Part shown: positions 1-5,941 of the stretch, one piece after another
Numbering within the stretch: position 1 is the stretch's first letter
Layout of the letters: each line of letters starts with the position of its first letter
Origin: an uncultured Fimbriimonadales bacterium
GTDB taxonomy: Bacteria > Armatimonadota > Fimbriimonadia > Fimbriimonadales > GBS-DC
DNA: 9,823 bases
Reading direction: 5' to 3'
NCBI GenBank assembly: GCA_937934465.1
Contig: CALGZO010000313.1
Location: 1-9,823, forward strand
Program-made: the position numbers and the translations under genes
The notes under the pieces: model-generated
Seen by the model: only the letters and a program-made list of their open reading frames with translations
Databases searched by the model: none
What the model was told of the DNA's origin: nothing

Positions 1-302
1 GCGTGATGCGACACCTGCACGGGATGGCAGCGATGCGCTTGCACGGCGCAATCTTCGCGGCGGCGCAAGGAACGCCCGTGCTGTGCGTGGCGTATGACCC
101 CAAAGTAGACGCGCTGGCAAAGCAGATCGGCGCGCTGTGCGTCGGGCTGGAGAGTATAGAACAGTCGCTAATACCTGCGTGGGAGGCGTTTCAAGCGCAA
201 CGCGACGCGCTACGCCAGCGCATGCAGGAGCGTACCGCTGCCCTGCGCGACTCAGCAACTGCACTGCTGCACCGAGTGGCGAGCGAGTACCTCAAGGGCT
301 AA
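1..302 (+). CDS. csaB: Polysaccharide pyruvyl transferase, CsaB-like (C-terminal part)
   Basis: This is the 3' end of a gene that begins left of the window; about 99 codons are visible, ending at TAA 300-302. The segment MRLHGAIFAAAQGTPVLCVA followed by YDPKVDALAKQIG is typical of the C-terminal half of CsaB-type polysaccharide pyruvyl transferases. These transfer pyruvate from phosphoenolpyruvate to a secondary cell-wall polysaccharide, which often anchors S-layer proteins carrying SLH domains. The conserved RLH motif and the YDPK motif belong to the glycosyltransferase-like C-terminal lobe. After it comes a helical, Arg/Gln-rich tail of about 45 residues. The family is well supported; the exact subtype is less certain because the N-terminal half is missing. 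No downstream gene is close enough to be co-transcribed, and repeat hairpins start 12 bp after the stop codon. Confidence 0.82.
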   Translation, partial: VMRHLHGMAAMRLHGAIFAAAQGTPVLCVAYDPKVDALAKQIGALCVGLESIEQSLIPAWEAFQAQRDALRQRMQERTAALRDSATALLHRVASEYLKG

Positions 303-303
303 G

Positions 304-424
304 TCCTCCTTGAGGTTCCCCTGTACGCAGGGGGAACCCCCTCCTGCAGGTTCCCCCTTTTCAAGGGGGAACCGATTTTTCTGGATTGGTTCCCCCTGCT
401 TGCAGGGGGAACCTAAAGGAGGGG
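304..424. repeat. Composite hairpin repeat element, three GGTTCCCC-type palindromes
   Basis: Three palindromes of one family are packed into 100 bp: 314-338 (10-bp arms with one bulged G), 349-373 (perfect 11-bp arms, 3-nt loop) and 388-413 (perfect 12-bp arms, 2-nt loop). All share arms of the type GGTTCCCC(C)/(G)GGGGAACC. The outer flanks also match: CCTCCTTGAGGTTCCCC near 305 is almost the reverse complement of GGGGAACCTAAAGGAGG near 407-423. The whole block is therefore one nested inverted repeat, about 304-424. This is the look of a REP- or MITE-like dispersed intergenic element. No transposase or coding potential is seen in it. Confidence 0.8.
349..380 (+). terminator. Possible intrinsic terminator after the csaB-like gene
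   Basis: The middle repeat hairpin (349-373, perfect 11-bp GC-rich stem, 3-nt loop) is followed on the plus strand by GATTTTT (374-380). The short U-tract two bases after the stem would suit rho-independent termination of the csaB-like transcript 47 bp downstream of its stop. It could equally be a chance by-product of the repeat element. Confidence 0.4.
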
Positions 425-459
425 GTACCTGCACCTACACAGGGATATGCGCTCTCTCA

Positions 460-530
460 TAGGGGCAGACATGCAGGTCTGTCCCTACTTGGTTATTGGC
501 GTAGGGGCGCACCTGCGTGGGCGTCCTGCG
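460..530. repeat. Second hairpin family, one intact and one decayed copy
   Basis: At 460-487 TAGGGGCAGAC and GTCTGTCCCTA form an 11-bp stem (one G-T wobble) around a 6-nt loop. At 500-530 a related sequence begins CGTAGGGGCGCACCTGCGTG but its right arm (GGGCGTCCTGCG) pairs only partly, so it looks like a decayed copy. Both share the core (G)TAGGGGC-GCAC/AGAC. This family differs from the GGTTCCCC hairpins just to the left. Confidence 0.6.
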
Positions 531-643
531 TTTTATGGGGGGGTAGATTCTGCCCAAACGATTTTTCGAACACCCTCTTGTACTCTCGACATCCGTCCCC
601 TCGCCTGCTCCGCGCGAGGGGCAAGTTGGCGGGCGCGCTTTGC

Positions 644-1111
644 CTATCGGCGTCCGAGTTCGCGTTGCAGTTCGCGCTCGATGTCTTTGCGCTTGATGGT
701 CTCGCGCTTATCGTATTGGCGTTTGCCGCGCGCCAGTCCGATTTCCAGTTTCGCTTTGCCGTTGCGGAAGTAGAGTTTGAGCGGGATGAGCGTGTAGCCC
801 TTCTGCTCCGATTTACCGCGCAGGCGTTCGATCTCCCACTTATGGAGCAGTAGTTTGCGTTTACGGCGCGGTTCGTGTTGCGCGTAGCCTGCGTTCTCGT
901 AGGGCGCGATGTGCATTTGCTGCACCCACATCTCGCCGTTCTCCACACGGCAATAGGCGTCGGTCAGGCTCGCCTTGCCAGCCGCGATGCTTTTCACCTC
1001 CGAACCCGTCAACGCCAGCCCCGCCTCGATCGTATCCTCGATGTGATAGTCGTGGTACGCCTTGCGGTTCGTCGTGATGATTTTGATACCGCCCTCCGCT
1101 TGCTTCGCCAT
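644..1111 (-). CDS. smpB: SsrA-binding protein SmpB
   Basis: SmpB binds transfer-messenger RNA (SsrA) and delivers it to stalled ribosomes, where it mimics part of a tRNA, so that stuck peptides are tagged for degradation. The product is 155 residues, the usual family length. Visible hallmarks are TNRKAYHDYHIEDTIEAGLAL (residues 14-34) and the following GSEVKSIAAGK, HIAPYE (67-72), RKRKLLLHKWEI (83-94), KGYTLIPLKLYF (104-115) and LARGKRQYDKRETIK (126-140). A basic C-terminal helix ends in RELGRR, the part that enters the mRNA channel. The ATG at 1109-1111 gives the standard N-terminus (MAKQ). A TATAAT lies only 7 nt upstream of this ATG, so the mRNA may be leaderless. It is transcribed away from the VWA lipoprotein gene across 32 bp. 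No T-rich intrinsic terminator is seen after the stop. Confidence 0.98.
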   Translation of the reverse strand: MAKQAEGGIKIITTNRKAYHDYHIEDTIEAGLALTGSEVKSIAAGKASLTDAYCRVENGEMWVQQMHIAPYENAGYAQHEPRRKRKLLLHKWEIERLRGKSEQKGYTLIPLKLYFRNGKAKLEIGLARGKRQYDKRETIKRKDIERELQRELGRR

Positions 1112-1118
1112 CAGGTAT

Positions 1119-1124
1119 ATTATA
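1119..1124 (-). promoter_or_regulatory. -10 element of smpB (likely leaderless start)
   Basis: On the minus strand TATAAT (1124-1119) is a perfect -10 hexamer ending 7 nt before the smpB ATG. The expected transcription start therefore falls on or next to the A of ATG. It sits inside the odd-length palindrome GTATATTATAC (1115-1125), so the same 11 bp can serve both directions. No convincing -35 is seen. Confidence 0.55.
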
Positions 1125-1126
1125 CT
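1121..1126 (+). promoter_or_regulatory. -10 element of the VWA lipoprotein gene
   Basis: TATACT on the plus strand, 17 bp before the ATG at 1144, overlaps the opposing smpB -10 within the palindrome at 1115-1125. TATATT at 1116-1121 is an alternative. The leader would be about 10 nt, with only a poly-G stretch and no clear Shine-Dalgarno sequence. Confidence 0.4.
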
Positions 1127-1143
1127 GCGTTGGGGGCGACTCG

Positions 1144-2112
1144 ATGAAGTTGTGGGTCGGAACGATACTGGGGGCGATTTTGCTGTGTTCGGGGTGTGCG
1201 CCGCGCTATCAGGTTCACTCGCTGCCAGCCGCGCCGCGCCCGTCGAACGAGCGTGTAGTAACGGTAGATTATTTCAAGTCGGACGCGCCGCGCTTAGAGG
1301 CGGATAATCCGAACGCTTTCACTGTAACGAGTATCACGCCGAATGTACAGGTGGAGATAGTGGGCTGGAAGGAGGCGAAAGCGCGTCGCCCTGCACAGCA
1401 ACGGCGGATGAGCATTCTGATTGCTTGGGATCAATCGGCGTCGCTGGGAGTCACAGACCCCACCATGCGTCGGTTCGAGGCGGGCGAGCGGCTGATTCAG
1501 GATTTGCCCAGCGATGCGCGAGTGGGGCTGGTGAACTTCGCCTCGCTGGGCATGGGCTACGCTGACTACGATGTGCGCGCGCCGATGGGCAGCCCGAAGC
1601 CACAACTCCAACACGCGCTGAACCTGCTCCAGCGCAGCGAGTTCTCGTTTCACGGCACGCCCATCTGGAACACACTCTACTACGGTATCCCAGAACTGCT
1701 CGCCAGTGAACCTGCCGACCGCGAGCGGTTGGTCATCCTGTTCACCGATGGTCAAAACGAGACGGCGGGCATCTCACGCACGGAACACGAAGCGTTGCAA
1801 ATTGCGCAGCAGTATCGCGTGCGCCTGATTTTCGTGCTGCTGGGCAACGCGGAGACAATCCCCACCTACCATCAGGTGGTGCGGACGCTGAAGTATTTGG
1901 CGGACGCCACTGGCGGCGCGGTGATTGCCGCCGATGAAGCGCAAGATTTGAACGAGGCGTTCGGCGCGGCGCTGGATACGCTGGAGTATGTGCCCGTGCA
2001 TCGGCTGCATCTGCGCGTGCGCAAGGCAGGCGGCTTCCGAAGGGGCGAAACCGTCCGCCTGCGCGTGCAAGCCGTCGGGGGCAAAGAGCGCGTGGCGACC
2101 GTGCGGCTCTAA
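1144..2112 (+). CDS. VWA-domain lipoprotein
   Basis: A 322-residue secreted protein with a von Willebrand factor A domain. Residues 1-17 form a signal peptide (MKLW, then a hydrophobic run) ending in LLCSGC, a plausible though atypical lipobox (Cys at -3) with Cys18 as the lipidated residue. The VWA domain spans about 88-280. Its metal-ion-dependent adhesion site is complete: DQSAS (D96, S98, S100), a Thr at about 172 in HGTPIWNTL, and FTDGQ (D202). A short beta-rich tail (about 285-322) follows. Such domains bind protein ligands through Mg2+; the partner here is unknown. The gene is alone on its strand and ends tail to tail with mqnC, the two stop codons overlapping by 4 bp. The function beyond a surface-anchored VWA protein cannot be told. 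Confidence 0.85.
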   Translation: MKLWVGTILGAILLCSGCAPRYQVHSLPAAPRPSNERVVTVDYFKSDAPRLEADNPNAFTVTSITPNVQVEIVGWKEAKARRPAQQRRMSILIAWDQSASLGVTDPTMRRFEAGERLIQDLPSDARVGLVNFASLGMGYADYDVRAPMGSPKPQLQHALNLLQRSEFSFHGTPIWNTLYYGIPELLASEPADRERLVILFTDGQNETAGISRTEHEALQIAQQYRVRLIFVLLGNAETIPTYHQVVRTLKYLADATGGAVIAADEAQDLNEAFGAALDTLEYVPVHRLHLRVRKAGGFRRGETVRLRVQAVGGKERVATVRL

Positions 2113-3203
2113 TCCAGCAGCTCGTAGCGCGTGTTGCGCCGCTTGGGCACAAACCCCGCCGCGCGGACTACTCGCTCAATCTCCGCCGCGTTCAAGATGA
2201 ACTTCGAACCCTGCGCCGAGACCACATTCTCCTCGATCATCGTGGAACCCATGTCGTCTACGCCGTAGCGCAGGGCGACCGTGATGACTTTCGGTCCCTG
2301 CGTGAGGATGCTCGCCTGCAGATGGTCGAAGTTGTCCAGCATCAGTCGTGCGACGGCGACGGTGCGTAGGTACTCGGCGGGCGTCGCTTTTTTGATGTCG
2401 GGCAGGTCGGTACCTTCGGGTTGGAAGTTCCAGCAGACGAACGCGGTGAAGCCGCCTGTCTCATCTTGCAGCTCGCGCAGGCGAATCAGGTGCTCCACGC
2501 GGTCTTCAAGCGTCTCCACATGCCCGTACATCATGCTCGCGGTGCTGCGTAAGCCGAGCTGGTGCGCCTCGCGCATAAACTCAAGCCACTCCTGCGCCAT
2601 GTCTTTGAACGGGGCAATCTGTTGGCGCACGCGATCGACCAGAATCTCGCCGCCCGCGCCTGGCACCGAGTTCAGCCCCGCCTCTTTGAGCCGTACCAGC
2701 GCGTCGCGCACGCTCAAGCGCGAGATGTGTGCGATATACAAAATCTCTGTCGGCGACAGCCCGTGAATAATCACCTGCGGATAGTGCCGCTTGATGAGCC
2801 GAAACAGACGCTCGTAGTAGTCAATCTTAAGTTTCGGGTTCAGCCCGCCCTGAATCAGCGCTTCCACGCCGCCTTGCCGCACCAGTTCATCGATTTTCTG
2901 CAGAATCTCCTCGTCGCTGAGCAGGTAGCCCTCGTTGTGGTTCGGTGGGCGGTAGAACGCGCAGAACTTACAGCGCACCCAGCAGACATTGGTGTAGTTG
3001 ATGATGCGCCCAATCACATAGGTCACATAGGGGTAGGGGTTCTTCTGCATGCGCACATAGTGTGCGAGTGCGCCCAGTTCAGGCAGGTTCGGATGCCTCA
3101 ACAGGGCGACTCCGTCCTCGAAACTCAGTCGTTCGCCCGCGAGTACCTTCTCCGCTATCTGCTGGAAGCGCGAGCGCTCGGCGCGTGTAGGCGTTTCTAA
3201 CAT
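2109..3203 (-). CDS. mqnC: Cyclic dehypoxanthinyl futalosine synthase (MqnC)
   Basis: A 364-residue radical SAM enzyme of the futalosine route to menaquinone. MqnC converts dehypoxanthinyl futalosine to its cyclic form using a 4Fe-4S cluster and S-adenosylmethionine. The cluster motif CxxxCxxC is C74, C78, C81 within NYTNVCWVRCKFCAFYR (69-85). Other family signatures are IQGGLNPKLKIDYYERLF, HGLSPTEI, LNSVPGAGGEILVDRVR, MMYGHVETLEDRVEHLIRLR with ELQDETGGFTAF, ILTQGPK, and a GSTMIEENVVSAQG stretch near the C-terminus. The PGAGGEI/GHVET combination and the NYTN motif fit MqnC better than MqnE. The ATG at 3201-3203 has GGAGG 12 nt upstream; a nearer ATG at 3213 is out of frame. It follows the large membrane-protein gene by 34 bp, a gap that carries a possible promoter of its own. 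No other mqn gene is in the window. Confidence 0.95.
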   Translation of the reverse strand: MLETPTRAERSRFQQIAEKVLAGERLSFEDGVALLRHPNLPELGALAHYVRMQKNPYPYVTYVIGRIINYTNVCWVRCKFCAFYRPPNHNEGYLLSDEEILQKIDELVRQGGVEALIQGGLNPKLKIDYYERLFRLIKRHYPQVIIHGLSPTEILYIAHISRLSVRDALVRLKEAGLNSVPGAGGEILVDRVRQQIAPFKDMAQEWLEFMREAHQLGLRSTASMMYGHVETLEDRVEHLIRLRELQDETGGFTAFVCWNFQPEGTDLPDIKKATPAEYLRTVAVARLMLDNFDHLQASILTQGPKVITVALRYGVDDMGSTMIEENVVSAQGSKFILNAAEIERVVRAAGFVPKRRNTRYELLD

Positions 3204-3215
3204 CGTTTAGCATAA

Positions 3216-3232
3216 CCTCCGACGATAGTATA
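3216..3232 (-). promoter_or_regulatory. Possible mqnC promoter -10 and Shine-Dalgarno
   Basis: In the 34-bp gap before mqnC the minus strand reads TATACT (3232-3227), 6 nt, then GGAGG (3220-3216). This would allow mqnC to be transcribed separately from the membrane-protein gene, with a leader of about 15-20 nt. No good -35 is visible. Confidence 0.4.
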
Positions 3233-3237
3233 CCCTT

Positions 3238-5238
3238 TTAGTGCGCGACGCCGTTCCCACTGTAGGCGTAACCCCAATCCCTACCGCCCACGAGATACTC
3301 CAACGCGAACATCAGGCACATCACAAGTATCACGCTCGCGGCGACAGGTTTCCCCAACATCAGACACAATACGGCGGTCGACGAGCAGATTCCCAGCGCG
3401 TTGCGCAAGGCGTAAGCGCGTTGCCACAACACTCTGAGCGGCGTCTTGAGCGCGAAAATGAGCGCCGTTGTCATGCCTGCCGCCAGAACTATTTGCAAAG
3501 GGGCGAACTTCCAGCCCAACGCCGTCTGCCAATCGCGCGCCCATCCCGCCTGACGCTGCCACGGCTGAAGCGCGTCCAACCCTACCGCCAGTCCTGTCAA
3601 AGCGACGCCCGCCACGAATAGCCCTGCGTAAGTCCATCCTATGCGCCGCCAGTCGGCGTCGGCGCGTATCAGCCCTGTGAACAGTCCCATCCCCAGCCCC
3701 CAAGCGACGGATAGCGGCAAGAGAGAGTCCACTGCGCTGCCCATCATCGGCAGTCCGAACAGGCATAGCATCAGCCCGTATGCCATCCCCAACGCCATCT
3801 GTCCACGCGCGCCCAGCGCCAACCTCCCCTGACCCTCCAACCAACTGGCAGGGGTCAGCACTCCCGCCGACAGCACATACGCCCAGTACCACTCATTTGC
3901 CCCGAAGGGTCTTGCGCCAGCAATCCCTTCGCTAAGCATAGCGCGACTGATACCGTAGCCGCCCGCTACCAGCAAATCCGCCCCGACAACAGTCATACCC
4001 ACCACCATAGAAGCCGACAGCAAAGAAATCCGCGCCCAACGCGCCACGCCCGCCGCAATCAAGCTATACACAGTCCACCCCAGCGTGAGCCATCCTGCGA
4101 TTGATGCGATATCCTGCGAGGCTTCGCCTGTCCACAACTCGTAGGGATAGTAACTATACAGTACTGCAACAGCAGGCGTCAGGCTGAACACCGACAAACC
4201 TGCCACGAACACCGATTTGCCCAGCCCACGCAGTCGGTGGGTGCGCCACAACGCGACGCCCGTGCCGAGCCAAGTAAGAAACAGCGCCAGCAGGCTACTG
4301 TGCAGCGCTGGCAACACCTCTCGACGCGCTTGCGCCCACTCGGCGTTGCGCTGTAGCGCGTTGCCTTTCCAATCGAAGCCCATGGGCGATGTCGTTTCTC
4401 GGAGTGCGATTCGCGCCAGCCAGCCATTCCAAAACCGATGCCAGTCGGACTGGCGCGTCTCAAAAGCAGGCGCGCCCTCGAAAGCGCGTGCGTCCTGACG
4501 GGTCAGTGCGCGATAGAGCGTCGGCGCGAGGTCTATCTCGCGTAGAACGCCGTTCCAGCGCGTGCTGGGCGAGGTGAGTAGCCCTCGCGGTTCGCGCGCG
4601 GCATAACGGACGACCGCACTCAGCCGCGCCGACTGCAAAGTCAATCCTGCTGGCGAGGGTATCGCCACAACCCATACCTCGACGCCCTCCGCAAGCAACA
4701 GCTCCAACGCGCGATAATCCCAGCGTTTGAGTTCCAAGATAGCCCAATCCGCCTCCAGCGTAAAGAAGTCCAATCGCAGCGACTCTAAGTCCGAATACAC
4801 ACGCGCAGGCGCTGCGCGTTGCTCAGACAAAGCAATCAGCGCGTAGGGACTGGGCGGGGGCGATTGGTCGGTTGTTAGGTATATCGCTCGCAACCCCTCA
4901 CGCCTCAGTAGTGAGCCGAGCGTGGCGTTCAGCAGCTCCCTTGAGGGGGCAGTGCCTGATTGAAGCGCAACGCGGTGACCTGCTTGGGCAGTGTTCGCAG
5001 GCGAAATCAGTTCCAGCTTCGGCAGAGGCGCACTCTGGGCGCGAGCGCGGCGACCTGTGGCAAAGGCATAAAAGGCTTGCTTATCCTGCTGCCACACCAT
5101 CCAGCCTGCCTGCGCAGGTACATCGCCGATTAAGTCTTGGGGCGTCAGCGGCGCGTGTACCAAAATTAACAACAGTTTCGGCTGAGCTACCAGCTTGCAT
5201 GTCAACGCCAAGAGAATGCAGCATAGTGCCGTGCGCAT
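3238..5238 (-). CDS. Multipass membrane protein with extracytoplasmic alkaline-phosphatase-like domain
   Basis: The product has 666 residues. Residues 1-18 look like a signal peptide. About 20-300 form an extracytoplasmic domain, and about 315-660 hold some ten hydrophobic segments (roughly 318-335, 352-372, 390-410, 417-440, 460-478, 494-515, 520-540, 548-570, 595-615, 632-660). The N-terminal half recalls alkaline phosphatase superfamily proteins: an opening strand KLLLILVHA, then LLTSPSTRWNG before EIDLAPTLYRAL, which resembles the DLAPT segment of that fold. The usual metal ligands (D-G near the start, a DHG/DNG motif later) are not apparent, so catalysis is doubtful. Between membrane segments, YGISRAMLSEGIAGARPFGANEWY recalls the loop of similar membrane proteins with an RFxGxGNE motif. 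The start is fixed by the TAATG overlap with the acylphosphatase stop, implying translational coupling. The function is unknown. Confidence 0.75.
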   Translation of the reverse strand: MRTALCCILLALTCKLVAQPKLLLILVHAPLTPQDLIGDVPAQAGWMVWQQDKQAFYAFATGRRARAQSAPLPKLELISPANTAQAGHRVALQSGTAPSRELLNATLGSLLRREGLRAIYLTTDQSPPPSPYALIALSEQRAAPARVYSDLESLRLDFFTLEADWAILELKRWDYRALELLLAEGVEVWVVAIPSPAGLTLQSARLSAVVRYAAREPRGLLTSPSTRWNGVLREIDLAPTLYRALTRQDARAFEGAPAFETRQSDWHRFWNGWLARIALRETTSPMGFDWKGNALQRNAEWAQARREVLPALHSSLLALFLTWLGTGVALWRTHRLRGLGKSVFVAGLSVFSLTPAVAVLYSYYPYELWTGEASQDIASIAGWLTLGWTVYSLIAAGVARWARISLLSASMVVGMTVVGADLLVAGGYGISRAMLSEGIAGARPFGANEWYWAYVLSAGVLTPASWLEGQGRLALGARGQMALGMAYGLMLCLFGLPMMGSAVDSLLPLSVAWGLGMGLFTGLIRADADWRRIGWTYAGLFVAGVALTGLAVGLDALQPWQRQAGWARDWQTALGWKFAPLQIVLAAGMTTALIFALKTPLRVLWQRAYALRNALGICSSTAVLCLMLGKPVAASVILVMCLMFALEYLVGGRDWGYAYSGNGVAH

Positions 5239-5510
5239 TAGTATCGTATCTCAAAATCGGGGTGTTCGGCGGTGGCGTCTTGGTAGGTTGCTTCCACACG
5301 GCTCACGCGCGCGCCGTCGGGCCCGCGTCGGAGCGTTTCCAAGAACTGCTGCAACTGCTGTTCCTCGCCTTCAGCGACCACCTCCACGCTTCCATCAGCA
5401 CAGTTTCGGACATAACCAGTGAGTTTTAGCGTTTTCGCCGCCCGCAACGCAAACGCGCGATAACCCACTCCCTGCACAACACCCGAAACACGCGCAATCA
5501 CTCGCTGCAT
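5238..5510 (-). CDS. acyP: Acylphosphatase
   Basis: A 90-residue acylphosphatase, which hydrolyses the carboxyl-phosphate bond of small acyl phosphates such as acetyl phosphate or 1,3-bisphosphoglycerate in the cytoplasm. The signature GVVQGVGYRAF (residues 10-20) supplies the phosphate-binding loop and catalytic Arg18. GYVRNCADGSVEVVAEG (32-48) supplies catalytic Asn36. The length and the remaining pattern (LETLRRGP, ARVSRVE) match the family throughout. The ATG at 5508-5510 is preceded by TATAAT with only 6 nt between, so the mRNA is probably leaderless or nearly so. The stop overlaps the next gene's start (TAATG), so the membrane protein is likely translated from the same message. Confidence 0.95.
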   Translation of the reverse strand: MQRVIARVSGVVQGVGYRAFALRAAKTLKLTGYVRNCADGSVEVVAEGEEQQLQQFLETLRRGPDGARVSRVEATYQDATAEHPDFEIRY

Positions 5511-5516
5511 ATCCTA

Positions 5517-5522
5517 ATTATA
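5517..5522 (-). promoter_or_regulatory. -10 element of acyP (likely leaderless start)
   Basis: On the minus strand TATAAT (5522-5517) is followed by TAGGAT and then the acyP ATG. A start site about 6-7 nt after the hexamer coincides with the ATG, as at smpB. The AGGAT in between is too close to the ATG to act as a normal ribosome-binding site. Confidence 0.55.
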
Positions 5523-5529
5523 CCGTCGC

Positions 5530-5549
5530 CGCAGGGAACGCTCCCTACG
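5530..5549. repeat. Inverted repeat between divergent promoters
   Basis: CGCAGGGA (5530-5537) and TCCCTACG (5542-5549) are inverted copies with one mismatch, separated by ACGC. The repeat lies between the opposing -10 elements of acyP (5517-5522) and the small membrane-protein gene (5559-5564). The position would suit an operator, but there is no direct evidence of binding. Confidence 0.4.
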
Positions 5550-5558
5550 CTGACAGGG

Positions 5559-5575
5559 TATAATAGGATGGAGGT
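5559..5575 (+). promoter_or_regulatory. -10 element and Shine-Dalgarno of the small membrane-protein gene
   Basis: TATAAT (5559-5564) and GGAGGT (5570-5575) precede the ATG at 5581, the latter with 5-nt spacing. The expected transcription start (about 5571) falls inside the GGAGGT, so either the start lies slightly upstream or another promoter is used. No -35 of the TTGACA type sits at the right distance. Confidence 0.5.
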
Positions 5576-5580
5576 AAGCT

Positions 5581-5919
5581 ATGCGTCGTAGAGGACTACC
5601 GATTGCCTGGATTGGACTGATTATTGTGCTGGTCGCTTTCGTGGTCTGGTATGGTTGGCAGAATAACATCGCCCCTTACTTGGCGGAGCAGCGCGCCCAG
5701 CAGCAGCGTCAACAGGCGCAAGAGTCTACACCTGCCCCTTCAGAGGAAGAAATCAAGGCACAGTTGGAGCGCAATCGCGCAGCGGTCTCTGCGCAGCCTG
5801 AACCCGCCCCGAAAGCTGAATCCAAGCCCCAAGCGCCGCCACAACCCCCTCAGCCCGACCCCAAGCGCGATGTGATGGAATACTGGTGGGAAAAGGCGCC
5901 GCCTAAGACGAAGCAGTGA
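5581..5919 (+). CDS. Small single-pass membrane protein, Pro/Gln/Glu-rich
   Basis: A 112-residue protein of unknown family. After MRRRGLP a single hydrophobic segment (about residues 8-26, IAWIGLIIVLVAFVVWYGW) is followed by a Gln/Arg-rich helical stretch (about 36-70, including AEQRAQQQRQQAQ). Then comes a Pro-rich linker with alternating acidic and basic residues, and the C-terminal tail DVMEYWWEKAPPKTK. The positive N-terminus suggests the tail is outside the cytoplasm. The ATG has a strong GGAGGT 5 nt upstream. Proline dehydrogenase starts 22 bp after its stop behind a good Shine-Dalgarno, so the two are probably co-transcribed. The shared function, if any, is unknown. The composition resembles small linker or membrane-anchor proteins, but no homologue is recognised. 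Confidence 0.7.
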   Translation: MRRRGLPIAWIGLIIVLVAFVVWYGWQNNIAPYLAEQRAQQQRQQAQESTPAPSEEEIKAQLERNRAAVSAQPEPAPKAESKPQAPPQPPQPDPKRDVMEYWWEKAPPKTKQ

Positions 5920-5941
5920 ACATAAAGGAGGAGAGGCAACG

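Larger units (their letters stand above)
303..643. other. Gene-free stretch between csaB-like gene and smpB
   Basis: These 341 bases carry the two hairpin repeat families described separately. From about 531 to 643 there is only a G-rich tract, AT-richer sequence near 556-571, and a CCCCTCGC/GCGAGGGG inverted repeat (597-604 and 614-621). Reading frames that cross the region are shadows of smpB or run through the repeats, and none resembles a protein. Confidence 0.7.

Noticed and set aside
314..413. Three similar repeats as a CRISPR array
   Set aside because: The units are themselves near-perfect palindromes of 25-26 bp, the gaps between them (10 and 14 bp) are far too short for spacers, and no cas gene is nearby.
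597..621. CCCCTCGC/GCGAGGGG hairpin as the smpB terminator
   Set aside because: The 8-bp stem has a 9-nt loop and no T-tract follows it on the minus strand, so it is not listed as an intrinsic terminator.
386..948. Open reading frames across the repeat region and antisense to smpB (386-853 plus, 493-948 minus)
   Set aside because: They run through palindromic repeats or are out-of-frame readings of smpB, with no protein-like pattern and no start signals.
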